Assembly (NCBI GenBank): GCA_050084515.1
Contig: CM114271.1
Coordinates: 28,768,001-28,832,000, forward strand
Source: Blasia pusilla
Taxonomy: Eukaryota > Marchantiophyta > Marchantiopsida > Blasiales
Length of the DNA stretch: 64,000 bases
Direction of reading: 5' to 3'
This document shows positions 20,338 through 31,555 of the stretch, in pieces. Positions within the stretch are counted from its first letter, which is position 1; each line of letters opens with the position of its first letter. The position numbers and the translations under genes are program-made. Under the pieces are notes generated by a model that saw nothing but the letters and a program-made list of their open reading frames with translations, was not told the origin of the DNA and searched no databases.

Positions 20338-20838
20338 TATCAAGATGACTACTTTTGGGAGTACTTCATCAATGGGAAGTGAGGGAGTTGAGGATCTTCT
20401 CCGAACTTTGACAACATTGTTGAGCCAACAAGGAGGAGTTCACATCGGAGAGCAAAGATCAACAAGGGCTCTCCAAGCGATTGTGAAGAAGTTGGGGAGA
20501 TTTGATGGAAGGAACATCACCAAGTATGTTCGAGAGTACGTCTGTGAGATGGAGGTAAACCGTGTATCCGAAGGTGATATGGTGTCAAGTTTTGAGTTAG
20601 CTGTAATACCAGAGATCCGTAGTCAAGTAAAGAAGTTGAGAGCAGAAAATCCAACCTCATGGGGAGGAGTACTGACGATTCTTTGAAAAGGAGAATTCTT
20701 CGATGATGATGTGGATCGGGTGACTAAGAGGAGTTTTCTAGAATGGAAAGAGCAACGTCCAGGGAAGGGAATGACTCCAAATGAGTTGTTTCGTGAGTTT
20801 GAGAAGCGGTTTTTTTAGCTTTCTCCTTCTGAAAGGGC
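20338..20838 (+). pseudogene. Outer gypsy gag, 5' part
   Basis: Frames read LQAIVKKLGRFDGRNITKYV and, after a TGA, FLEWKEQRPGKGMTPNELFR and FEKRFF.LSPSERA, a retrotransposon gag pattern. The frame is cut at 20838 by the inner element and resumes in phase at 30528 (RATLDLRKTELFLEAADENL). This is capsid-like and non-functional. Confidence 0.6.
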
Positions 20839-20843
20839 TATCA

Positions 20844-21202
20844 TGACCGTACGGATTATGTCGTAGAGTATGGTGTGCTGGTAGAGGCCATTCCTTATGT
20901 AGGACCGTAGTGGCTTGGTAGAGATGTGGTTCCATACATAGGGTTGGGGTTACTCACTTGGGGTGACTTTCCTAGTAGGGCCCGCTCTTGGTTGGAGGAT
21001 ATAAGGTGGCTTGCCCTCAAAAAACGATCAGTTCTTTGAGTTGAGCCTGTTGCGTTGGGAGTTAGCCTTGGTAGTGAGTAGAGCTCTTGGCTATGGTGTT
21101 TCCGCAAGCCGACCTGGATTCTCCCATCGTGGAGTGGGTTTGGCTCGATTGTATGTGATTGTAAACGTGTTTTATGACAAATGAGGTCTTTCACGGATTT
21201 CA
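20844..21202 (+). repeat. LTR segment at 5' end of inner gypsy
   Basis: About 359 bp matching 30061-30424, from TGACCGTACGGATTATG to TTTCACGGATTTCA. The block of about 110 bp that precedes it in the 3' LTR (29949-30060) is absent here. Confidence 0.65.
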
Positions 21203-22659
21203 CTCAAAGAACCGGAGTAGATCGATAGTAGCTTCGATTGTAGATCAAGAGGGATCTGGTTAGGGTGATTGTGTACTCAGCCGTGGATGTTCGGGCTTGT
21301 TGCATATGTTGGAGGTGTGAATCAGGTGCGTGGTTGGTTGGGAAAGAAGCGCCTTGCTGAGAGCTTTCCAACGCGCTGTAGATCGCCGGATTTCGTCAAG
21401 GGAGTTGGAAGTTATCAAGCATTGAAGATTCTCGGTTCGTGTTCGGCGCTTTTCGATGTGGAGAGCTTGGAGTGCGGAAGTGTGTTGAAGTTCATCCAGA
21501 TCGGGTGAGAGGTTCCTGATGCTACTCGTATTGTAATCTCCTGTGAATCTATCTGCTCGAGTGTGTGGAGAGTTGCGGATTTCTACGTGCATGGAACTTG
21601 GCGGAAGCGCTGTCGGATTTGCGATTCTGGAGGTGTATGGACATCAAGTTTGTTTGATTCTTAGCTCGGAGTACAGAGCTCGGTTGTAGCTGATTTTTTG
21701 TGGAGAGATAGCTATGGTGGTCTATTGAATTCTGATCGAAACAGATTTGATTTCGGTCACGTATTTGTGAAGTAATTTCTGATCGAAATTTCGCAGACTA
21801 GCTCGAGGTCTGGCTATGGTGGACAGCGGATCGGAGGGGCTGGTTGGTTGGTGACTCGTTCATTTTTGGAGACGCCTATCCCATTGGGGGCACCCTGGTT
21901 GGACCTCTCTCCATAGCGAAGCATGGCGAAGCGTGGCGAACGGGGCATGTCTCGGCGTTTTGAGGCTTCGAGGCAACTCGTGGTAGCTCAAGCAGTGGGC
22001 GTGAGAGGCGGAGTAAGGAGCAAGGAGCAAGCAAGCAAGCTTGCTTGCTTGGGCGTGAGGCAATTTTTGCAGGATTTGGGATTTGAGTTTTGCATAACTA
22101 GTCACCCATCTTTGGGCTATTCTGCCTGGAGGACGCTTAACTGCTGAGTTCTTAACTATGCCAGTGTAGAGACTGTTGTAGCTCATTTGGTGCTGTTCGG
22201 AGATGTGTTAGGCGCTTTATGCATCTCAGGTTTTTGGTTGATGTACCTCTAGCGCATAGTACGGTGTAGCCTCTCCATGCAGGTGATATTTTCAGATGCT
22301 GCGAGTTCGACTAGTATGTCATCGACCCGCGGCGGAGTAGCTATTGCGTTAGAATTGTGTGGTGGGTTTTGTGGATTCAGAGGGCACCACGTTTGGTGGA
22401 TTGTGTTACCTTGATTTTCATTTGCGGTTGGAGGGTTGTCGTTGGACTTCAGAATCGGATCCCCTCCATCGTGCTTTTGCTTGCTTGCGCCCAATGTTAG
22501 GGTTGACGCTGATTTCAGAGTAGTGTTACTCTTGTGTGCTACTGATAGTGAGGCTGGAGTGATGACCAGTAGACCGTGGGAGGCTTCTTGTAGTGATGAG
22601 AGGTTAGATTGCCTACACCCATAGCTAGTAGAGCTACAATAGTAGAGCCACATCGCGTC

Positions 22660-24090
22660 ACTTGGATAATTTGGTGGTGGTGCGGCATCGGCGTTGGTCA
22701 TCACTGTCGGGTGGTACGGTTGGGGACCGTGGTGCGGATAAAGTGGTGGTTTCACACGGAGTGGATTTAGGTATCGGTTCGACGGTTGATGAAGAGGAGG
22801 ACCAGGGTGTTCCAAACACCGAGTCTTCTACGTTGTTATCGAGTGTTGCAGCTCCATTGATTTGGGACATGGACGGTGGATATGGGGCCATGAAGGGCCC
22901 ACGACGATACTCAGGTGCAGTGGGCACCATTGAGTTGGAGGACTTCATGCAGGAGTTTGATACGTGGTGTGATATGCGGATGTTATGAACGCCACGTTGT
23001 TTACACCCTTCTTGGCTTGGAAGGGTTGTTTCAAAGACTTGGAAGGACCACCCATGGATGATTACCATGAGTTTAGGAAAGACCATGTTCTTTGAGATTG
23101 AGGCGTGAGACAATATTGGTCTCCAGGCTATGTGTCTATCACCCATGGTGGTATTGGTAGTAGTGCTCCTACTATGCCCGGCCCGGCCCGCGTTGAGTGG
23201 TGCAGTACGAGCCGGAGTGGGGGTACCAAAGTGGAGGTACTAGTGGGGGTACTAGTGGAGGTATTAATGCCCCACCATCGTTCAGCCCGATTTGCAGAGT
23301 TCTTCAAGAGGTTGAAGAAGAACTATCAAGGAGTGAAGACGGAGAAGTTGAGGAATCTTCAGGACTTTGAGCGAAAGGCGGTGAGAGTCTTCGTGAGGCA
23401 TACACGCGTATCGACGCTTGATTTCATTACCAGGGTGTGGCGAGGATCAGCGACCCGTTTTGGTATGGGATCTTGGACAGAGATTTGCGCCGTAGGGTGC
23501 GTGATGCTACTCTTATGAGTGATGATTCACCCACATTGACCCATGTGTTTGCTCTATCTCGAGAAGATTGAGCTTAACATGGTGAAGGAGAAAGTGGTGA
23601 CATCCGCATTCAAGAGGGGATACAACTACTACTTCTCGGGTTCAGCCGCCCACCTCACGATCTCGTAGTAGTGGTGGTGGTAGTAGTAGTGGGAGTCGTG
23701 GGGGGTACACGCGACCTCAATCAAGTCCTAGAGGGACATTTGTGCAGAGACCATTGCCTTCATTTGCTGCCCCGCAGCAAGGACAGTCATGTTGGACATG
23801 TGGAGGTGATCATGTTAGGAAGTTTTGTCCCCAAGAGGATGGGAGACGGACTTTGGAGGATGGGCCTCAGTCGGCCCCAACTCAGTGTGATCATTGCGGG
23901 AGACTAGGTCATCCTCGAGAGCGTTGCTTTGATCTCCATCCAGAGTTGAGATCAGGCCGTGGCCGTGGTGGAGTAGCTCCGAGAGGCCGAGGTGGTAGAG
24001 GTGGTAGGGGTGGTAGAGGTGGACCAGTGGTTGGAGAGCCTACGGTGGCTACCCCTACCACTACGACAGTCACTATGGTGCGGGATTGAT
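22660..24090 (+). pseudogene. Inner gypsy gag with two zinc knuckles
   Basis: Frames include GPRRYSGAVGTIELEDFMQEF (22850-22990), a capsid-type stretch (23105-23520) and an RNA-binding tail. Two CCHC knuckles are clear: CWTCGGDHVRKFC and CDHCGRLGHPRERC (23742-24089), followed by an RGG-rich region (GRGRGGVAPRGRGGRGG). Gag packages the element RNA. Several frame changes interrupt it. Confidence 0.6.
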
Positions 24091-24713
24091 CGATTGGAGC
24101 GAAGTTGGCTACTATGGTGGTATCCAAAGATAGATCGGTTCGGGAGCAGGGCTTCCACCTCTTATGGAGGAGATGATCTCTCTTATATGGCGAGTGCAAA
24201 GACAGTGAGGCATCGGTGCGATTTAGAGGAGCCACTCGAGCGTCGAGAGCCACGTGGTGCTCTTGTGGAGTTGGACGCCTGAGGGGTGAGGCCGGGAGGC
24301 GTGCTAGGCTTCCCAGTCATTCTTGTTGTCGAGGTGCTTAGGACTCCATCCATGGTTCCTCACGCAGCCTATTGAGCCGAGTGGGGATCGAGGCATCTAC
24401 ATCAGCGTGTAGTAGACACGGATGCAGATCAATGCAAAGATTGTGCGGATGGCAACTTCGGTGTTAGGATCCCCATTGTTTTCGGCCACGGAGTGATGGC
24501 TTTAGGAGTTGACTTAGCTCTGTATTTGATTAGCGCCACGTTGTGTGAACGGGGGTGTTATCTTTGCATGGTGTTGAGGTGGATGAGGGTGTTGCGGTGG
24601 AGCGACCCTCTATGTCGGGAGTAGCATTGAGTACCGGTGCTACTTGGCGAAAGCGTGGCGAAGATGGATGCATTACCAGCCCGGCCAGCCATTGATCGTG
24701 AGAGGCTTACACC

Positions 24714-25290
24714 TTGTGTATGTATGTTGGACAACCGAGTGGGATCTTCCGATTGGTAAGTCCTACAGGACAGGTGTATAGACCAGATAGAGTCTTGTTA
24801 GACTCTGGTGCCCAACCTTTGATGTTGGGAAAGGCGGCATGTATTGGTTTGGGTATTCGGAGGTCAGAGCTTGAGCCTTGCCCATTCCAGATTCAAACAT
24901 CACTTGGAGGAGCCAATGATAGGTCTCCATTCATGACACGAGAAAAGTTTTCTGTACAATTGAGACCAAATCATGCGACTGATAGCTCCCGGTTGGGAGT
25001 ATCTGCGGTAGTCACATCAGCCGAGTCGTATGATGTACTAGTTGGAGGAGCGATGATTGTACCGATGGGTTTTCAGATGGATTTCGGGTGAGACAGCGTC
25101 CCATAGACCAGGTTGGCAGTCCGAGGATGGACGTATGAGCCAAGTTCCTGTGAGATTTATTTCTGGGGCTCGACCAGGAGGGTCTTCCCCAACAGTGTTA
25201 GCATCTGTGGCTGGTTTTAGTGGAGTAGTCACTTGGCCAGGAGACTTTTTGGAGGGTAATGTTTCTGCTATGGATTCTCTGCGCATGAGG
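24714..25290 (+). pseudogene. Inner gypsy aspartic protease
   Basis: The frame 24714-25091 contains RVLLDSGAQPLMLGKAACIG, with the DSGA active-site motif, and later SYDVLVGGAMIVPMGFQMDF, resembling the second conserved strand of retropepsins. It would cut the Gag-Pol polyprotein. The frame continues shifted at 25057-25296 (RFISGARPGG). Confidence 0.65.
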
Positions 25291-25439
25291 AGGTAGAGGA
25301 GGTCCCTACTTTTGCAGCGGTGGCATCCTCATCGTTGGATGTGCCACTTTGGAGTTCAGCGGTGCACTACGGCAGAGGTCGATCGCCTAGTGCGAGGAGG
25401 CTTGGTGTGAGGCTGTTATACCTCACGAGGAAGAGGAGG

Positions 25440-26540
25440 CCCCACGGCGGACTCCTACGCCTGGCTTGATTAGGTTATCCCCTTTGGATACTACACCCAT
25501 TGTATGGCAAGTATCCGCGGAGGGCATTTGTGTGTTAGATCTCTTTGGTGGGATTAGCACTGGTTTGGCGGCGATGTTGCAGGCGGTATTCGTGTGCGGA
25601 GATACGTGTATGTGGAGCGAGATGAGACGGCCGAGAGAGTCTCATCGACATATTGGTCGATTGATGCGGAGATATCTGAGTTGTTGCCGCCATCGGCTAT
25701 TCGTGGGTACCGGCGTGCTTTACCATCACACATTGCATTGTTGAGGCGCGCAGGACCTTGAGAGGTTGGTCCTGTGGATTTGGTGATTCTTTGGATGGCC
25801 ATGTCGAGGGGTCATACACGTGTTGCTCGTGGTGAGGGATTACATGACCCTAGGTCTCGATTGTTTTGGGAGATGTTACGGGTGTTACGACATCTTGAGT
25901 TCATCGAGCACGTTACTAGCTTACATTCTGGAGAATGTTCCATTGTTAGGTGACACTCGAACCGGATGATGGCGAGTGTTCATGAGGTGCGGTCTTGATT
26001 GACCAGCGGTGTTGTTGGATGCAACGCGAGTTGGCTCAGCGTGCACATCGTCCACGCTTGTGGTGGACAAACTTGTTGCCTAGGAGGTTCTCGTCAAGCA
26101 TATGATGCGGTCTGGCGGGATCCTCGCTTACAATGGATAGTATCTTGAATCTTGGCGACTTTCTCAAGTGGTGAGGGTTATTGATCGGTCACCCATGGCG
26201 GTGGTGAACCGTGTGGGCGACCTAGGATGGCACTACCCACATTTGTGAGTTTTCCGCGTCACATGCCTACGAGGAAGGTGGTCCGGGGGCTTGTATGGGA
26301 TTCTCATGTGCGGCAGTTGGTGGAGCCTAACGCTGATGAGAGAGAGCGTGCGATGGGATTTACTCTTGGCGTGGCGGTTGCTTCTATTTACGAGGCTTCA
26401 CGACGTCATGTGTTGGGTCGGCCATGGACTGGGAATTGTTTGACTTGGATTTTGAGTCTTGGTATGGCCCAAGCGTCGACTTTGGACTATGTCGTGGGTC
26501 TTCCACCCCTTGTAATGAGCTCGATGGCTAGGGGACGGTA
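25440..26540 (+). pseudogene. DNMT3-like C5 cytosine methyltransferase domain in gypsy pol
   Basis: All main C5-methyltransferase motifs occur in order across several frames. Motif I is VLDLFGGISTGLAAMLQA (DLFGG at 25538). The catalytic Pro-Cys of motif IV is in GWPCRG (25793-25810), followed after an indel by HTRVARGEGLHDPRSRLFWE. Motif VI is ILENVP (ENV at 25931-25939). Motif VIII is AHRPRLWWTNL (26043-26075). The C-terminal motif is EPNADERERAMGF (26323-26361) with ASRRHVLG. GL.D.RSRLF after the PC loop and the AHR.R..W.NL form resemble DNMT3/DRM enzymes. It lies between protease and reverse transcriptase, same strand. Frameshifts disable this copy. Confidence 0.8.
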
Positions 26541-26959
26541 GAGGCATCGGTGGGGCAAGGAGAGTAGTATTTTGCATCCTTGGAGTAAATGGGATGTAAT
26601 GGATGGGCATGTGGAGTTGGTTGCTCATGCTGGTGGAGGAGTTATTTGCTCAGATGATGGTGTAGCTAAGGGTGTATCATCTTGTGAGGGGATTGCGTAG
26701 CAGCCAATGGCATCGTCCTCTCCCTCTAGTGTGCCAATGGAGGAGACTTGGGAGCCATTACTTGGGCCCAAGCTTACGGGGGAGGTGAGAAACGACGCTG
26801 CCACGGTTCCTACGTGCTTATAGGAGTTGTTTTGCCTTTAGCATGAAAGAGTTGGGTTCTCTGGTTGGACCCGGTATACGGATTGATTTGGCTAGTGATA
26901 CGCCAATCTTCCGTCGTCCCTACCGATGTAGTGATATGGAGAGGACTTGATTGAGTAGG

Positions 26960-27440
26960 GCGTTGGATCTTTTGGAGGTGGATTAATGGAGTTGTTGCAT
27001 GGAGAGTATGCATCGCCCTTTGTCATGCTGCTAAAAAGGATATGCATGGCAACTACACGGATAGGCGGATGTGTGGAGATTACCGTCCTATCAATCGGCA
27101 AACCAAGGCGATAGGTATGCCATGCCTACACCGAGGAGATCTTTGATGTGGTGGGCGGCAAAGATTTTCAGTACTTTGGATCTTGGCGAATACCATCAAT
27201 TGCCGATTCGGAGAGTGACAAGGCCAAGACAACATTTTGGGGTGTCAACTCTCATGGCAAGGATTGTTTGTACCGGTGGAAATTCTTACCCTTTGGGTTG
27301 AAGAATGCACTGCCGAGTTTCAAAGAGTGATGGACGGGATCCTAGCGGGGTTGGATTTTGTTCGGTGTTACATTGATGATATCTTGGTGTTGAGAACACG
27401 GTGGAGGAGCATCGATACATTTGCAGATGGTGTTTGAGCG
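26960..27440 (+). pseudogene. Inner gypsy reverse transcriptase
   Basis: Shifted frames give HGEYASPFV, then CGDYRPIN, AMPTPEEIFDVVGGKDFQ, LYRWKFLPFGLKNA, then RCYIDDILVL (27237-27437). YIDD is the catalytic motif (usually YxDD), and FLPFGLKNA is the conserved FPFGL(K/C)NAP-type motif. It converts element RNA to DNA. The region before it (26540-26960) is poorly readable. Confidence 0.7.
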
Positions 27441-27454
27441 GTTGAAAGCTCATG

Positions 27455-28145
27455 GTCTACGTTGCATCCAGGAAAGTGTAAGTTCTTCCATGAGGATGTT
27501 GAGTACTTGGGTCATGTGATCTATCCGGTGGTTTGGGAGTTCAGCAAGCAAAGGTGGAGGCTATTGCACTTATTCGCGTCGATAGATGTGAGTAGAGTTC
27601 GAGCATTCATGGGATTGGCGAACTACTATCGGAGGTATGTGAAGGGATTTAGTGCTATGGCAAAGCCTTTGAACCAATTGCTGAAATCAGATCAAGAGTG
27701 GCACTGGGGAGATGATTAGGAGAGAGCTTTTTGGAGCTTAAGGCCAGTTGGTGGCGGCGCCTATCTTGAGGAGACCTATCGAGGGCGCCCATTTCGATTT
27801 AACCGATTGGAGTAGGTTGGGACTTGGAGCGGTGTTGACACAACATGATGATGAGCACATGGAGTTTGTGGTGGCCTATGCAAGTCGTTCGAATAATGCA
27901 AATGAGTCGCGCTATAGTTCATATGAGGGAGAGTGCTTGGCAAGAGTGTGGGTTGTGGCACACTTTAGGTGTTACTTGTTTGGCACACAATTTACCCTTG
28001 TTCATGATCACCGGCCCGCTCAAGTGGTTGATGGAGTCGGACAAGCTTACTGGGGAAGCTTGCACGGTGGGCTCTTATCTTACAGAGTATGACTTCCAGG
28101 TGGTACATAGACCTGGAGTTGCCAACCTTGATGCTGATGGGTTGA
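27455..28145 (+). pseudogene. Inner gypsy connection and RNase H
   Basis: HPGKCKFFHEDVEYLGHVI and FMGLANYYRRYVKGFSAMAK are the Ty3 connection region. PILRRPIEGAHFDLTDWSRL, GLGAVLTQ, VVAYASRSNNANESRYSSYE and YDFQVVHRPGVANLDADGLS are RNase H landmarks; the last is the classic end of the Ty3 RNase H domain. Frames change near 27720 and 28040. Confidence 0.7.
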
Positions 28146-28377
28146 GTAGGAACTCATGTACTAGCCAAGAGGATACAACTAGGGCTAGATGGCATGGCGA
28201 GGTTGATGAGGAGATGGTGCCAGGTTGGCATGCATCCGCCTTTTTATGTTGGTTAGGGGTGGACTCTAGTATGGAGGACCACATGATATCTTATTCTAGT
28301 CGAGGGTAGATGGCACCTTCTCAGATCCTAAGGTTGGAGATGGTGGTACGGATCAGCTTGATATTCATGATGATGCG

Positions 28378-29670
28378 TTGGTGTTGGAGTTCCTACAGAC
28401 CAGTAGGGTGCTAGGCATAGTGAGTGCCAAGGAGCGAGACCGTGTTCTTCAACGTGCTAAGAGGTATCGATTGGAGGAAACACATATTCTCCGCGTGTGG
28501 GAGGATGGTAGAGTACGAGTAGTGCCACATTTGGCTCAGAGAGAGCGCATTGTGCGACATGCCCATGAGGAGTTGGGACATTTTGGGGTAAAGCGTACTT
28601 ATAGCTTACTCCTTGGTGAGTATTGGTGGCGTGGCATGCATACTCAGGTGCAGCAGTTGGTGTCACGTTGTATGGTTTGTGACCGGGTGAGGGCATCATT
28701 TAATGCCCCTACACCACAATTACACCCCTTGCCTATTATGGGGTTGGGTTACCGTTGGAGTGTGGACTTTGCGGGACGTTATCGTTGATTCATACAACAT
28801 CATCGATATGTGTTGGTGATGGTGGAGCACTTTTCCAAGTGGATTGAGTTGGTGGCATTACGGACAAGGCAAGTGAGGGAATGGCGTATCGTTTCGGATA
28901 GAGTGCTTAGTCATTTTGGTGCACCAGTGAAGTCTTGACCGACCAGGGTATAGAGTTTGAGGTGAGTTTGGTCTTGTGTGACAAGGCGTTGATTGATCAT
29001 CGGACCACGTCTCGAGATCATCCAGGCGGATGGTTTGGCTGGCGTGTGGTTGAGGCGGTGAAGAGGGCATTGCGCAAGTATGGCCTCTGAAGGGCATCTT
29101 GAGACAGGATATTCGGTTGCCATGGTTAGCCATGGGGTATAGGTTCGATCGCCAAGCATCCTTGGCTTCCTTCTCACCTTATTTTTCATTATACGGCCGA
29201 GATCCGGACTTGCCGGCAAGCAAAGCAATTGTCGGGAGTCTAGTGAGGTGGTGAACCTTGATGACCCAGAGATGTGGATGAGGGTGTGTTCTCGGCGGGC
29301 GGAGCTCTTTCGGAGAGTTATGCCATGACCTTTGAGAATCTTGCCATTGCTCAACATAGGGATACGTTGCGGTATGCAACCATTCGGGTGGAGGTTATCG
29401 ACCATCGATTCAGTAGGTTCCATGTGGGGGACTATGTCTATTTTAGCAGATTGCCCGACAACGTTGGATGTGGCCAGCCGCACTATTTTACGAAAGTGCG
29501 TGAGGTGTTAGCTTCTAGAGTTCTCATGTTGGAGGGTCGTGATGGAGTTGTTTGGAAGGACCATGTGCGTAATTGTGCGCCATGTCATCTTCCAAATGTG
29601 GATGGTCTTATTGACCCAAGCTTAGCCATGATACGTGCTAGCTTGAGGTGCATGTTGTGTGGGTGCTTGT
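28378..29670 (+). pseudogene. Inner gypsy integrase
   Basis: RHAHEELGHFGVKRTYSLL and later CMVCDRVR form the HHCC zinc finger. YRWSVDFAGRYR holds the first catalytic Asp, with VEHFSKWIELVAL after it. The minus-one frames further on keep HPQADGLA-like sequence. The C-terminal part (29274-29672: HYFTKVREVLASRVLMLEGR) is integrase tail; no chromodomain is recognised. Stops at 28787 and beyond disable it. Confidence 0.65.
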
Positions 29671-29937
29671 AATGGTATGTTGGTGTGTGATCGGTGTTCT
29701 AGGGGTTGGCACATGATGTGTTTGACTCACGTTTGGATGTTGTTCCTCTTTGGAAGGTGGGTTTGTCCTCGATGTACTTAGAGAGGTAGATGACTTGATC
29801 TTTGCATGATATGGATTACAGAGATGTGCGACTAACGATGGCGCAACCTAGCACCCGGGATTCGGGCACCCAAGAAGGTGTATAGCATGTAGTAGATGTA
29901 TAGGGCTACTTGGGGGAGTTAGAGGACCTAACCTTGA

Positions 29938-30424
29938 TTAGGGGGGGTTGTGGTACACTTGCGTTTGTGGATACTCGTCTATGTTATGTATGTATGTGCG
30001 TATGGTATGTCGGCGATGTATGTTGTATGGCGATGAGGATTCGTGACGACAAGCTTGTCATGACCATACGGATTATGTCGTAGAGTATGGTGTCTTTGGT
30101 AGAGGCCATTCCTTGTGTAGGACCGTAGTGGCTTGGTAGAGATGTGGTTCCATACATAGGGTTGGGGTTACTCACTTGGGGTGACTTTCCTAGTAGGGCC
30201 CGCTCTTAGGTTGAGGATATAAGGTGGCTTGCCCTCAAAGAAACGATCAGTTCTTTGAGTTTAGCCTGCTATGCGTTGGGAGTTAGCCTTGGTAGTGAGT
30301 AGAGCTCTTGGCTATGGTGTTTCCCGCAAGCTTCGACCTGGATTCTCCCATCGTGGAGTGGGTTTGGCTCGTTTGTATGTGATTGTAAACGTGTTTTATG
30401 ATAGTAAGTCTTTCACGGATTTCA
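29938..30424 (+). repeat. Polypurine tract and 3' LTR of inner gypsy
   Basis: A G-run (polypurine tract) ends at about 29947. The LTR then runs TGTGGTACACTTG (29949) to GGATTTCA (30424), about 476 bp with TG...CA ends. Its last 364 bp match 20844-21202. The first 100 bp (29949-30050) repeat at 30427-30527. Confidence 0.6.
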
Positions 30425-30527
30425 GTTGTGGTACACTTGCGTTTGTGGATACTCTCGTCTATGTTATGTATGTATGTGCATATGGTATGTCAGTGATGTA
30501 TGTTGTATGACGATGTGGATTCGCATG
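30425..30527 (+). repeat. Partial extra LTR start after the 3' LTR
   Basis: After CA and the dinucleotide GT, TGTGGTACACTTGCG begins again and continues to GGATTCGCATGAC, where host gag sequence resumes. It duplicates 29949-30050. Confidence 0.6.
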
Positions 30528-31555
30528 ACAGGGCAACTCTAGACTTGAGGAAAACCGAGTTATTCCTTGAGGCGGCAGATGAGAATTTGGAGGACAAGCT
30601 TTTCATAATGTTGGCGGACAAGAATGAAGAAGGAGATGTCAGCACTAATTGGAAGAAAGTGGAAGAAGTTGTTGCTATCCTCACAAAGCAAAGTCGAAGT
30701 AGAGGTAGAACCACAATATTTAAGTCGGAGGTACCAATTTCAAATCCATTGCCTAAGCCCATGCCAGCAAAGCTTGAAGATTCTACCATTGATGAGTTGG
30801 TGAAAGGTTTGAGAGAGTTGAGAGTAGAAATGGCTGAGCTTAAACTTGATAGGAATCCTAGTGTTGGTGCTCCTTCAATAAGTAAGAACTTTGTGAGAAG
30901 ATGTATATGGTGTGATAGTGTTGAGCATCAACGTCGAGAATATGAGGAATTTTCAGAAGCTCTTAGAAATGGAATAGTAAACTTCAAAGATGGGAAGATT
31001 CATTCAACGCAGACTGGTATGCCGTTGAATACCAACTTTGGTAGAGGAGGTATGAAAGGCTTAGTGAGAAGTCAAGTAGGAGTTGCCACTACGACATTAG
31101 ATTCTTATACCTTTTCAGTAAAAATAGAAGCGCCTATTGTATCTGTAGCTAAAAGTGAATCATTACAATTTCCTCGAGAAGTGATGATACAAGGGGCAGA
31201 GACTATCCGTCATCTGACTGGATGGGATGATCCAGTGGAAGTTGGGTGTGTTAAAGCATACCTAGCACAAGAGAAACATGTGAGTTGGCAAGATGCTAGT
31301 GTGGAGGAGAAGAGGAGACGCGACAATGATGGTGCTGATTTTGAGGAAGATGCAAGAAGAGCGAGGACTGTAAGAAGGAAAGGGCAACCAGAGGCGCAAC
31401 CGTCAAGAGAAGAAGGGCCTTCTACATCTGAATTTATGATGGATTCTCAAATGAAAGAAGGTGGAATGAAGGAGAACGAATTGAGGTCTCCTCAGAAGAC
31501 CAAGGGTAAGACTCCTACATACAAGTTTGCGATCGATATCGAGACAAGCACCTAA
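30528..31555 (+). pseudogene. Outer gypsy gag, 3' part
   Basis: Open frame continuing the interrupted gag: RATLDLRKTELFLEAADENL, then KVEEVVAILTKQSRSRGRTT, CIWCDSVEHQRREYEEF (a degenerate zinc-knuckle-like C..C....H) and an acidic/basic tail to 31555. About 340 codons are intact. It closely follows gag proteins of large plant/fungal-type gypsy elements in layout. Its Met start at 30500 is an artefact of inner-LTR sequence. Confidence 0.6.

Larger units (their letters stand above)
20839..30527 (+). mobile_element. Inner Ty3/gypsy element carrying a DNA methyltransferase
   Basis: A 9.7 kb unit is inserted in the outer gag with AGGGC on both sides (20834-20838 and 30528-30532), and removing it rejoins the gag frame. 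Domain order is gag with two zinc knuckles, aspartic protease, C5 cytosine methyltransferase, reverse transcriptase, RNase H, integrase. Order RT-RH-IN is that of Ty3/gypsy. Many frameshifts and stops show it is old. The ends lie inside the LTR sequence rather than at its edges (see findings). Confidence 0.75.

Noticed and set aside
22249-23146. Long minus-strand frames (188 and 162 codons) in the inner gypsy element
   Set aside because: Antisense shadows of gag; no recognisable domain.
25440-26540. Interpreting the gypsy-borne methyltransferase as a bacterial restriction-modification enzyme
   Set aside because: The EPNADERERAMGF end, AHR.R..W.NL motif and GL.D.RSRLF stretch fit DNMT3/DRM-like eukaryotic enzymes better, and it lies within pol.
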